Below the pieces are notes generated by a model. The model had not been told where the DNA came from. It made no database searches and saw nothing but the letters and a program-made list of their open reading frames with translations. From Collinsella aerofaciens (GTDB taxonomy: Bacteria > Actinomycetota > Coriobacteriia > Coriobacteriales > Coriobacteriaceae), in assembly GCF_902364355.1 (NCBI RefSeq), contig NZ_CABJDK010000007.1, forward strand, positions 51,669-115,668: a stretch of 64,000 bases of DNA, read 5' to 3'. The translations under genes and the position numbers were made by a program. This document shows positions 35,707 to 43,335 of this stretch, piece by piece. Each line of letters opens with the position of its first letter. Within the stretch, counting starts at the first letter, position 1.

Positions 35707-35728
35707 CGGCGCAGTCGAAACATTGCCC

Positions 35729-35770
35729 AAAAAAACGAGCGAGGACCCCGCGATCCTCGCTCGTTTTTTT
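35729..35770 (+). terminator. Rho-independent terminator, bidirectional
   Basis: Seventeen-base perfect arms at 35729-35745 and 35754-35770 with A and T runs at either end (AAAAAAACGAGCGAGGA). It ends topA and could also end the converging gene at 35849. Confidence 0.9.
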
Positions 35771-35772
35771 GA

Positions 35773-35830
35773 CCGGCAGTTAGGGACGTTCTTTTTCTGC
35801 CGGCAGTTTAGGAACGTCCCTAACTGCCGG
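35773..35830. repeat. Dispersed palindromic repeat, copy C
   Basis: The most symmetrical copy. The arms CCGGCAGTTAGGGACGTTC (35773-35791) and GAACGTCCCTAACTGCCGG (35812-35830) are perfect 19-base complements. The centre holds CTGCCGGCAG. It begins two bases after the topA terminator, between convergent genes. Confidence 0.8.
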
Positions 35831-35848
35831 CTCGGGAACGACAAAGCG

Positions 35849-36832
35849 CTAGTTCACCTCGACAGGCTTAGCGCCGGGATAGCGCTCCTCAAAGTCTAGG
35901 CGGTACTTATTGTCATTGGTGCCCGCCACGTTGTCGCGCGACAGCGGCGCCACGATCTCATTCTTGTGGTCCGCAGGCTTGGCGTATTTCAGGCTGATCT
36001 CCCAGGCATCACAGATTGCGTCAATGCGGTGATCCAGGTCGTCGTACAGGGCGATGATATCCTTCCAGGAGCTGTAGTTCTTGGAGCTCGTCGGGACGTC
36101 CAGGTCCTCGACGATGTCGTAATACTGCTCGATGGTGTCCTCCGTGCGCTCGGCGACGTCGGCGAGATTTTGACGGGTGGTTCGATCCTCTTCCAGATAG
36201 TTGCCGTTGAAGTTCTGCGCGCAGCCACGGACCTGGCTGTCGAGATCTTCGAGCAGGTCGTAGTATTCGCTCAGGCGACGGTAGAGGTTCTGCTCGGAGA
36301 GCGTTGCTTCGCCGCCATCCTCGTCGTCATCGTCATCATCGTCGTACAGGCTGTTGGGATTGCCGAGAGGCTTTAGGTCATCGTCGTCGACGTCATGGTG
36401 CAGCTTAGCTACCTCGGCAGTCGTCTGCGTGGCGGCGTTGTCGAACGGTCTGATCGCAAAGAAGATGACCAGGGCGATGATGATCGCCACCAGCACAACG
36501 ATAACGGCGATAAGCGGCCCGGTGCCGCTCTTTTTGGGAGCGGGGGTCTGTGGAGAAGCGGGCGCGTATGCGGGAGCCGGCTGCTGTTGGGGCGAGCCGC
36601 TCGCGACGAGCATGCGCTGCGTGGTCTCGACGGCCTCGGTCCTTGCGGCGGGGTCGGGGCTATAGGCGAGGGAGTCGTCCGCCTTGGCTTGCGGCGTATC
36701 AAGGGAGCCGGTCTGCTCAAAAGCGGGCTGGCTATCGCTCGCGGCTGTTTGCTCAACGGGTGCACCGCACGAGGTGCAGAACTTGGCATCATCTGCAAGA
36801 AGCTTGCCGCACGAGGCGCAATACCGAGACAT
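35849..36832 (-). CDS. Zinc-ribbon membrane protein, function unknown
   Basis: 327 residues from the ATG at 36832 (AAAGGAG upstream). It begins with a double zinc ribbon, YCASCGKLLADDAKFCTSCG (about residues 4-23), then a Pro/Ala/Gln-rich linker, one membrane helix (about 105-128, PLIAVIVVLVAIIIALVIFF), an Asp-rich stretch (YDDDDDDDEDGG) and a helical extracytoplasmic domain with several conserved Trp/Tyr (SEYYDLLEDLDSQV, YDIVEDLDVPTSSKNYSSWKDI). The arrangement, with N-terminal zinc ribbon inside and a variable domain outside, is common among actinobacterial and Firmicutes membrane proteins of unknown role. Monocistronic. Confidence 0.8.
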   Translation of the reverse strand: MSRYCASCGKLLADDAKFCTSCGAPVEQTAASDSQPAFEQTGSLDTPQAKADDSLAYSPDPAARTEAVETTQRMLVASGSPQQQPAPAYAPASPQTPAPKKSGTGPLIAVIVVLVAIIIALVIFFAIRPFDNAATQTTAEVAKLHHDVDDDDLKPLGNPNSLYDDDDDDDEDGGEATLSEQNLYRRLSEYYDLLEDLDSQVRGCAQNFNGNYLEEDRTTRQNLADVAERTEDTIEQYYDIVEDLDVPTSSKNYSSWKDIIALYDDLDHRIDAICDAWEISLKYAKPADHKNEIVAPLSRDNVAGTNDNKYRLDFEERYPGAKPVEVN

Positions 36833-36891
36833 TGCCACTCCTTTCGCCACATTTCAATGCAATACGACGATTATACCCAGCATCCCAAAAA

Positions 36892-36982
36892 GCCGGCAGT
36901 TAGGGACGTTCCTTTTCTGCCGGCACTTTAGGAACGTCCCTAACTGTCACCTAGTCATTTAAGAACGTCCCCAATGGCTAGG
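36892..36982. repeat. Dispersed palindromic repeat, composite copy D
   Basis: Two modules. 36892-36946 has arms CAGTTAGGGACGTTCC and GGAACGTCCCTAACTG (16 bases, perfect), like copy C. 36950-36982 has CCTAGTCATT and AATGGCTAGG arms around AAGAACGTCCCC, like the first module of copy B. It lies between divergent genes, so it cannot be a simple terminator for either. Confidence 0.75.
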
Positions 36983-37070
36983 TGGGATTTGGGACGCACC
37001 GAGCACTGGGGTATCATGGCTTGGTTGCTATAACTTGCATTTTCGCGCCTTGTAGGAAGGGGCTGCGCCC

Positions 37071-37754
37071 ATGGCTTTTGAGCCCGCTCAACATAGCTTC
37101 ATTACGCTCGAGGGCGTCGACGGCGCCGGCAAGTCCACGCAGGCGCGCCTGCTGGCCCGCGCGCTCGACCTTGCCGGCTATCAGGTTGTGAGCCTGCGCG
37201 AACCGGGCGGCACCGCCATCAGCGAAAAGATCCGCGCCCTGCTGCTCGACCCCGCCAATATGGCGATGGGCGACACCTGCGAGTTGCTGCTCTACGAGGC
37301 TGCGCGTGCCCAGCTGGTGCACGAGGTCATAGCCCCCGCCCTTGCGGCCGGCAAGGTGGTCCTGTGCGATCGCTTCTACGATTCCACGACCTGCTACCAG
37401 GCGTTTGCCGATGGCCTCGACCGCCAGATGGTGCGCGACGCCAACAACCTGGCCGTCGCGGGAACGCACCCGGCGCTCACACTCGTCTACCACATCACGC
37501 CCGAGCAGGCGGCGCTACGCATGGCAGCCCGTGGCGCGGCAGATCGCATGGAGGCTAAGGGCATGGCATTCCAGGAGCGTGTGTACCAGGGATTTTGTGC
37601 CATTGCTGCCGAGGAGCCAAACCGCGTAAAGCTCATCGACGCCACTACGACCGTCGAGGAAGTTTTCGAGAAGACGGTCGAGCAGGTTCGCGCGTACGGT
37701 CTCGATATCCCCCAGGATGCTGTCGCCGCCGCGCTTGCCAAGGAGGCCGAGTAA
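37071..37754 (+). CDS. tmk: Thymidylate kinase
   Basis: 227 residues. Phosphorylates dTMP to dTDP. P-loop FITLEGVDGAGKST (residues 10-23), the DR(F/Y) motif in LCDRFYDSTTCYQ, and a LID region RGAADRMEAKGMAFQERVYQGF. EPGGTAISEKIR matches the nucleotide-binding segment. It heads the tmk-holB-ricT operon with holB one base after its stop. A dispersed repeat lies in its upstream region. Confidence 0.95.
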   Translation: MAFEPAQHSFITLEGVDGAGKSTQARLLARALDLAGYQVVSLREPGGTAISEKIRALLLDPANMAMGDTCELLLYEAARAQLVHEVIAPALAAGKVVLCDRFYDSTTCYQAFADGLDRQMVRDANNLAVAGTHPALTLVYHITPEQAALRMAARGAADRMEAKGMAFQERVYQGFCAIAAEEPNRVKLIDATTTVEEVFEKTVEQVRAYGLDIPQDAVAAALAKEAE

Positions 37755-37755
37755 C

Positions 37756-38883
37756 ATGGCCCCCGCTCAGGCAAGCCTGCTGGCCAAGCTCGACACCCAA
37801 GAGCGCGTGCGCGACTTTTTGACCAATGCCGTCGCCAGCGGCCGTGCATCGCACGCCTACCTGTTTTTGGGCGCCCCCGGCGCGGGCAAGCTCGATGCCG
37901 CGTGGGCGCTCGCCCAAGCCTTCCTGTGCGAGCAGGACGGCTGCGGCGCATGCGACAGTTGCGTGCGCGTCTCTCGGCATACGCATCCCGACGTGCACTA
38001 TTACACGCCCGAGAGCGCCACGGGCTACCTTATTGCCCAGACCCGCGAGCTGCTCGATGACGTGCCGCTGGCACCCATTCGCGCCAAGGCCAAGGTCTAC
38101 ATCATCGACCGTGCCGAGCAACTGCGCGCCAACACCGCCAACGCACTGCTCAAAACACTCGAGGAGCCGCCCGAGGGCGTTATGTTTATCTTGCTGGGCA
38201 CCTCGGCAGACGTGATGTTGCCCACCATCGTGAGCCGCTGCCAGTGCGTGCCGTTTCGGCTGGTGTCGCCCGCCGTCGCCGCGCAGGCCGTGAGCCGCGC
38301 CACCGGTCAGGATATCGCGCGTTGTCGCATGGCCGTCGCCGTGGCGGGAAGCCCCACGCGTGGCATCGAGTTCCTCAAGAGCGCCGAGCGTCAGGATGCT
38401 CGCCGCCAGATGGTTCGCGCCATCGATTCGCTCATCGCCGCCGACGAGGCCGACGTGCTCAGCCGCGCCAAGTCACTCATCGTTGCCGTTAAGGCGCCGC
38501 TCGCCGAGGTCAAGTCCACGCAGGAAAAGGTGCTCGAGCAAAACGCCGACTACCTGTCGCGTGGAGCATTGAAGCAGCTTGAGGACCGCAACAAGCGCGA
38601 ACTCAACGCGCGCGAGCGTTCGGGTATCATGGAAGCGCTGGCGAGCGCGCGGACGCTCATGCGCGACGTGCTGCTGACACTTCAGGACGAGGCAGCCGAC
38701 GTGGTGAACGAGGATGTGCGCGACACGATCGGTCGGCTTGCCGCCGCGACCAATGTTGCGGGTGCCACCCAGGCGCTCGAGGCGGTCGCGACCGCCGAGC
38801 GCAACATCGCCAGAAACGTTACTCCCCAGCTGGCCATCGAGGTCATGCTGTTCGATATCAGGAAGGCACTGAAATGCCGTTAG
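37756..38883 (+). CDS. holB: DNA polymerase III delta' subunit
   Basis: 375 residues from the ATG at 37756. Part of the clamp-loader that opens the beta clamp. AAA+ motifs: FLGAPGAGKLDAAWAL (Walker A ending GKL, as expected for the non-hydrolysing delta'), a zinc module with CGACDSCVRVSRHTHPDVH, YIIDRAEQLRANTANALLKTLEEPP, and the SRC motif VSRCQ. Between tmk and ricT, as in Bacillus. Confidence 0.93.
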   Translation: MAPAQASLLAKLDTQERVRDFLTNAVASGRASHAYLFLGAPGAGKLDAAWALAQAFLCEQDGCGACDSCVRVSRHTHPDVHYYTPESATGYLIAQTRELLDDVPLAPIRAKAKVYIIDRAEQLRANTANALLKTLEEPPEGVMFILLGTSADVMLPTIVSRCQCVPFRLVSPAVAAQAVSRATGQDIARCRMAVAVAGSPTRGIEFLKSAERQDARRQMVRAIDSLIAADEADVLSRAKSLIVAVKAPLAEVKSTQEKVLEQNADYLSRGALKQLEDRNKRELNARERSGIMEALASARTLMRDVLLTLQDEAADVVNEDVRDTIGRLAAATNVAGATQALEAVATAERNIARNVTPQLAIEVMLFDIRKALKCR

Positions 38884-40574
38884 TCGTACCCGTTAAGTTT
38901 ACCTACGCCTCGCGCGACCTGTGGTTTGACCCGCAGGACCTGGATATCCTCGAGGCCGATTATGCCATTTGCTCCACCGAGCGCGGAACCGAGATCGGCT
39001 TGGTTACGGCCGATCCCTTCGAGGTGCCGCAAGACGAGATCGGTCAGCCGCTCAAGCCCGTGCTGCGCGTGGCGAGCGACATCGACCTGCAGCTTGCCGA
39101 CGACCTGGCCATCCAGGGCGACGAGGCGATGGTCGATTTCCGCCGTCTGGTCAAAGAGCTCGATCTCGAGATGAAGCCGGTGGGCGTCGAGTACCTGTTT
39201 GGCGGCGAGAAGGCCGTGTTCTACTTTGCCGCCGAGGAGCGCGTCGATTTTCGCCAGCTCGTCAAGGATCTGTCCTCGACGCTGCACATTCGCGTCGACA
39301 TGCGCCAGATCGGCGTGCGCGACGAGACCCGCCTGGTGGGCGGCTATGCCCAGTGCGGCCAGGAGCTCTGTTGCACGCGCTTTGGCGGACAGTTTGAGCC
39401 CGTCTCGATCCGCATGGCAAAAGAGCAGGACCTACCGCTCAATTCCTCCAAGATCAGCGGCGTGTGCGGCCGCCTGATGTGCTGCCTGCGCTACGAGTTC
39501 GAGGCCTACAAGGACTTTAAGAGCCGCGCGCCCAAAAAGAAGACGCTTATCGATACGCCGCTCGGCAAGGCGCGTATTCAGGAATATGACACGCCGCGCG
39601 AGCAGCTGGTGCTGCGCCTGGAGAACGGCAAGGTCTTTAAGGTCAACCTGGCCGATATGACGTGCTCGGAGGGCTGCAAAAAGAAGGCTGCCGAGCAGGG
39701 CTGCAATTGCCGCCCCGACTGCGTGACGCGCGACGTGCTCGAGCGCATCGAGTCGCCCGAGATGCGCCTGGCGCTCATGGAGCTCGACCGCGAGAACGGC
39801 GTCGACGTGGGCGATGGCCTGTCGAGCGCCGACCGTCTGGCCGGTACGTCGATGCCCAAGCGCCGTCGTCGCGATGCCGATTCCGATGCTCGCGCCGGTC
39901 AGGGGCAGGGCGAGGGCCGTGGCCGCGGAAAGGGCCGTGGCAATGCCGCAACGCCTGAGGCCGAGGAGGCCGCCGGTGGCCGTCGTCGTCGCAAGCGCGC
40001 GGGCTCGGGCGATGTCGGCGAGGCTGCAGCTGCAGGCAAGAACGCCTCCCGCGAGCGCGAGGTTCAGCAGTCCCAGCAGCAGAATCGCGGCGGTGGTATG
40101 AACCCCACGCGTCGTCGCCGCCGTCACCTGTCGAGCGAGGAGCGCGAGGATGCCTTCCGCGCCGCAGCTGCTCGCGAGGCCGGTGCCGCTTCCAAGGGTC
40201 CCTCGGCCTCCGATGCGCCTGTCGACAAGGGCGGCAAGTCACGTGGCGAGGAGGAGCGCGCGCCGCGTCCGCGCCGTCGCCATTCCTCGGGCGCACAGCA
40301 GAAGCCTTCAGTGCCCTCCGTGGCCGATCAGGTCTCGGATGGCGAGGTCAAGGTCACGCGCCGTCGTCCCGGAGATGGCGGGGGAGCTGCTGCCAAGGCT
40401 TCGCGTGGCGCCGCTCGCGACGAGCGCGAGCCGCGCGAGGATCGCGGTGGCGAGGGCTCGGCCGACCAGGGTCAAAAGCGCCGTCGCCGTCGCCGTTCCC
40501 GCAAGCCGCGCCAGGATGGTGGCGAGGGCTCGACCCCGTCTTCGGCCGCACCACAACCGCCCGCCGGCGAATAA
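38874..40574 (+). CDS. ricT: PSP1-domain RicT/YaaT-like protein with long basic tail
   Basis: 566 residues. The first 280 match RicT: conserved cysteines in QCGQELCCTRF, GVCGRLMCCLRYE and CSEGCKKKAAEQGCNC, which in B. subtilis bind iron-sulfur clusters in the Ric complex that assists RNase Y. The ATG overlaps the holB end by 10 bases. Residues about 300-566 are an added, disordered tail rich in Arg/Gly/Ala/Glu with many RRRR clusters (PKRRRRDAD, RRRRRRSRKPRQ), resembling the RNA-binding tails of actinobacterial RNases. The tail probably tethers the protein to RNA or the degradosome; that is inference. Followed by two hairpins before comF. Confidence 0.85.
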   Translation: MPLVVPVKFTYASRDLWFDPQDLDILEADYAICSTERGTEIGLVTADPFEVPQDEIGQPLKPVLRVASDIDLQLADDLAIQGDEAMVDFRRLVKELDLEMKPVGVEYLFGGEKAVFYFAAEERVDFRQLVKDLSSTLHIRVDMRQIGVRDETRLVGGYAQCGQELCCTRFGGQFEPVSIRMAKEQDLPLNSSKISGVCGRLMCCLRYEFEAYKDFKSRAPKKKTLIDTPLGKARIQEYDTPREQLVLRLENGKVFKVNLADMTCSEGCKKKAAEQGCNCRPDCVTRDVLERIESPEMRLALMELDRENGVDVGDGLSSADRLAGTSMPKRRRRDADSDARAGQGQGEGRGRGKGRGNAATPEAEEAAGGRRRRKRAGSGDVGEAAAAGKNASREREVQQSQQQNRGGGMNPTRRRRRHLSSEEREDAFRAAAAREAGAASKGPSASDAPVDKGGKSRGEEERAPRPRRRHSSGAQQKPSVPSVADQVSDGEVKVTRRRPGDGGGAAAKASRGAARDEREPREDRGGEGSADQGQKRRRRRRSRKPRQDGGEGSTPSSAAPQPPAGE

Positions 40575-40637
40575 CGCCCGCGAGCGGATTTAACCCGCCT
40601 TACCCCAATCGCGTCGGGGTACCATAGCGCTGAATCA

Positions 40638-40673
40638 ACAACCCTCCCTGCGACCGAACGTAGGGAGGGTTGT
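40638..40673 (+). promoter_or_regulatory. Hairpin covering the comF ribosome binding site
   Basis: ACAACCCTCCCT (40638-40649) pairs perfectly with AGGGAGGGTTGT (40662-40673). The only ribosome binding site for the TTG start at 40677 is AGGGAGG, inside the right arm. A second hairpin, ACCCC/GGGGT, lies at 40602-40621. Either it is a terminator lacking a T-tract or it holds back translation of comF. Confidence 0.6.
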
Positions 40674-40676
40674 GTC

Positions 40677-41483
40677 TTGAAGAGCCATCTGAACAAATTG
40701 AGCCGTCTGCAGGGTGCCGGCGCCCTACCGTTTGCGGACGAATTGCTGCCGTTTGCCGAGCGGGCGGCACGCGAGGCACTCGAGGCATTGTCGCCAACAC
40801 GATGTGCCGGCTGCGAGCGCGCCGGTGCGCTTATTTGCCAAGACTGCCTGGCCGCGCTCACGCTCATCGACCCACGTCATAGCTGTACCCGATGCGGCGC
40901 CCCGTTTGGGGATTTGCTGTGCACTGAGTGTTCGGTCGAGGGCACGTCCTCGGCAATGGCGGAGGCGCTCGACCGCTGCCTGGCGTGCTCCGTCTATGCG
41001 CATCCGCTGCCGCGCATCATTAAAGCGTACAAGGACGCGGGCGAGCGACGCCTGGCGCCGTATCTGGCGGAGCTGCTCTACGACACTGCCCTGCATGCCC
41101 AGGTCGTAGCGCCCGAACGCTTAGGAGGTGTGCTGTCCGGTGCGGATGCGGTGGTGTTTGTGCCCGCGACGGCGGCAGCGTTTCGGCGGCGTGGCTTTGA
41201 TCATATGGAGGCTATTGCGCGTCCATTTTGCGAGCTGTCGGGTGTTCCCCTGCTCGATGCTCTCGTCAAGTACGGGCATGGCGACCAGCGCGAACTCGGT
41301 CGTGAGGAGCGTCGCGAGCGTGCCCAAGGCATGTACGAGACGGTTGAGGACGTGCGCGGCCGCCGTCTACTGCTTATCGATGACGTTATCACCACGGGCG
41401 CGACCATGGCAGCAGCCTCGGCGGAGCTCAAGCGTGCCGGCGCTGCGGCAGTCGATGGCCTTGCTATCGCACGTGTTTGGTAG
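40677..41483 (+). CDS. comF: ComF-family protein (phosphoribosyltransferase-like)
   Basis: 268 residues from TTG at 40677. The N-terminal zinc module has CAGCERAGALICQDC and CTRCGAPFGDLLCTEC. The C-terminal PRTase domain has VFVPATAAAFRRRGFDHMEAIA and the PRPP loop LLLIDDVITTGATM (about 228-241). ComF is needed for DNA uptake in Bacillus and Haemophilus; in many bacteria its role is unproven. The first 40 residues form an extra helical leader, so the true start may be later, but no better start with a ribosome binding site exists. The next gene begins 10 bp later. Confidence 0.88.
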   Translation: MKSHLNKLSRLQGAGALPFADELLPFAERAAREALEALSPTRCAGCERAGALICQDCLAALTLIDPRHSCTRCGAPFGDLLCTECSVEGTSSAMAEALDRCLACSVYAHPLPRIIKAYKDAGERRLAPYLAELLYDTALHAQVVAPERLGGVLSGADAVVFVPATAAAFRRRGFDHMEAIARPFCELSGVPLLDALVKYGHGDQRELGREERRERAQGMYETVEDVRGRRLLLIDDVITTGATMAAASAELKRAGAAAVDGLAIARVW

Positions 41484-41493
41484 GGGTGGTTTT

Positions 41494-42603
41494 GTGGCAG
41501 TGAAGATTGAGCGGCGCAACGAGCCGACAGGCGAACAGCTAGCGGCTTCCGTAATCCTAACAGGCGCTTCAGCGCTGCGCATGATGCGCGCCGAGCGCCG
41601 GCAGATGGGCTATATCAGCTGGAAGGACCTTAATCCCGATGAAGAGCGCCGTGTGCTGCGCACGTCGTCGCCCTCGACCGAGGACATCTATCTTCCTGAC
41701 TTGGTGCGAATTGGAGCCAAAAGTGGCGAGGTGCAAGAAGATCTGTGCTTGCTGGTGGGATCTGCGGCGCAGCGCCGCCGCATGCCTGGCGTAGGCTGGT
41801 CCGTGTGTTCCGGGTTGCCCGCCGGCTCGATTCTAGAGGTGGAACCGGGGGTGTACAGCCTATCTCCCGAGGCCCTTTGTGTTGCCGTTGCGCGCGAGGT
41901 CGGCTGCATCCAGGCGTTTGCCCTGGCCCAGGAGCTGTGCTCTAAGATTTCACTGAGCGACCGCGGGAAGTATCTGCCTCCCTACACCTCGCCTGTTACG
42001 AATAAACTTGCAAAGGACAAGGACCAGCCAGCAGACGTGGGCTACTTTGAAGTCGAACCGGTGCTGACGCCCGATCGCCTGGCAGATTACCTTACGACAT
42101 GCAAGGGAAGCACGGCCAAACAATTGCAGCGTCTGTGTCCCTACTTGTCAGAAAACCTGCTCTCGCCCATGGAGTGCATCATGCTCGCTCTGTTTTCGCT
42201 TCCGTTTTCCTATGGCGGGTTTGCCTGCGGACCTTTTAAGACCGACTACAAGATCGAGTTCGATGACCGTGCGCAGGCAATCTCGGGGATGCCTCATGCA
42301 GTTTGCGATGCGTATCAAGAAGCGGCCCGGTTTGACCTGGAATACAACGGTGAGCTGGGCCATTCCTCTCGGAGGGGACGTATCCATGATGAAAAGCGCA
42401 ACACGGGCTTGATTACTATGGGAATCGAGGTCGCGACGGTCAATAGCGAAATGCTCTGTGACATGGAAGCGATGGAAGCGCTCGCATGGCGCATGCACCA
42501 GCGTATGCGAAAGCGGTACCGGAATCGTGTCGATGCTCGCAGGAAGAAGCAAGAGGCGTTGCTTAACACGCTGCGGGCGTGTTTTGGGCTTAAGCCGGTC
42601 TAA
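41494..42603 (+). CDS. Hypothetical protein with possible PD-(D/E)XK (DUF559-like) nuclease domain
   Basis: 369 residues from GTG at 41494 (AGGGG upstream). The C-terminal part reads DLEYNGELGH...RIHDEKRNTGLITMGIEVATV, which follows the pattern of DUF559/Vsr-like nuclease folds (hydrophobic-E-x-D/N-G, then H, D-x-x-R, and G-x-x-V). Upstream is SPMECIMLALFSLPFSYGGFACGPFKTDYKI, like the region preceding the nuclease domain in AbiEi-associated or defence-type proteins. The Asp of the E-x-D-G motif is replaced by Asn (EYNG), so activity is uncertain. It has a helical N-terminus. Codon use is less G/C-biased than in comF. It could be a defence or competence accessory protein; I do not know the function. 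Confidence 0.6.
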   Translation: MAVKIERRNEPTGEQLAASVILTGASALRMMRAERRQMGYISWKDLNPDEERRVLRTSSPSTEDIYLPDLVRIGAKSGEVQEDLCLLVGSAAQRRRMPGVGWSVCSGLPAGSILEVEPGVYSLSPEALCVAVAREVGCIQAFALAQELCSKISLSDRGKYLPPYTSPVTNKLAKDKDQPADVGYFEVEPVLTPDRLADYLTTCKGSTAKQLQRLCPYLSENLLSPMECIMLALFSLPFSYGGFACGPFKTDYKIEFDDRAQAISGMPHAVCDAYQEAARFDLEYNGELGHSSRRGRIHDEKRNTGLITMGIEVATVNSEMLCDMEAMEALAWRMHQRMRKRYRNRVDARRKKQEALLNTLRACFGLKPV

Positions 42604-42637
42604 TTCACGTCGAAAATAGGGGGTTAATCATATGCCC

Positions 42638-42854
42638 TGGCCAAAATATGGCAAATATGAGTACTGTCACTAAATCAGTAACAGCAAAATCAAGGAATTT
42701 AGGACTCGGAGGCGGCATAAAGTAAGAAGATAATAAACAAATGTGGAATAACTAAGCATCAGGTTGGCGACACTGAGCGCAAAATCTGTCCGAGAGGCCA
42801 AAATTGCCTGTTACTAAATTGGTGACAGTACTCATATTTGCCATTTTTTGGCCA
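42638..42854. repeat. MITE-like element, copy 1 (217 bp)
   Basis: Terminal inverted repeats of 47 bases (42638-42684 and 42808-42854) agree at 43 positions by hand alignment. They start TGGCCAAAA, contain TGAGTACTGTCAC and end GTAACAG. The 123-bp interior is A/T-rich, without a gene. The same ends and some interior blocks occur at 28062-28289. No target-site duplication is evident. It begins 35 bp after the stop of the nuclease-like gene. Confidence 0.8.
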
Positions 42855-42855
42855 C

Positions 42856-42902
42856 GGCACCCTAGGAAGGGTGCCCCGGAGCTCCCCATAGGGGAGCTCC
42901 GG
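42856..42902. repeat. Two tandem perfect hairpins
   Basis: GGCACCCT-AGGA-AGGGTGCC (42856-42875) is followed immediately by CCGGAGCTCCCC-ATA-GGGGAGCTCCGG (42876-42902). They abut the right end of the MITE-like element. No T-tract is present, so termination is uncertain. Confidence 0.7.
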
Positions 42903-42975
42903 GCTTCACAGAGGCACGAATAGCCCACTCCGACCTGCGAAATCTGTACTCGCGATGCGAATGACGCCCCTAACC

Positions 42976-43004
42976 TTAAACTTTAGCTTGAACTTAGCTA
43001 TAAT
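42976..43004 (+). promoter_or_regulatory. Sigma-70-type promoter with long leader
   Basis: TTAAAC (42976-42981), 17-base spacer, TATAAT (42999-43004, perfect -10). Transcription would start near 43011, leaving a leader of about 325 nt before the lipoprotein start. I found no known riboswitch in that leader. Confidence 0.6.
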
Positions 43005-43335
43005 GCGCTACGTTCCTACCAGGCTGTGGTTGCGGACGGACGAAATGCCCGCCCTAGTCCAAGACAGACGCGGTCAAAGGGATCCACGTAAGCGACCGCG
43101 TGCGCGCGGCGCGATCATGGCGCGTCCTAGATGTAAGCCGCACCGTCCGTTCTACTTTCTTTGGGGCAATACCGCCTCGCGGGCGAGCGGGCCAGTCGTG
43201 AAGGTGGCTGCGGCCTCCCGAGCAAACGCCCCGGTGCGCAAGTGTGGGGTCAAATACCAGGTCAGCTGGTGGGAACAACCTGATATTCCGCGCAACGCAC
43301 GGATCGTATACGACACAGAAGGCAGGGTAGTGGAC

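Noticed and set aside
42955..43335. N-terminal extension of the lipoprotein by 127 codons
   Set aside because: It would place the signal peptide in the middle of the protein, cross the promoter, and lacks a ribosome binding site. Kept as leader.
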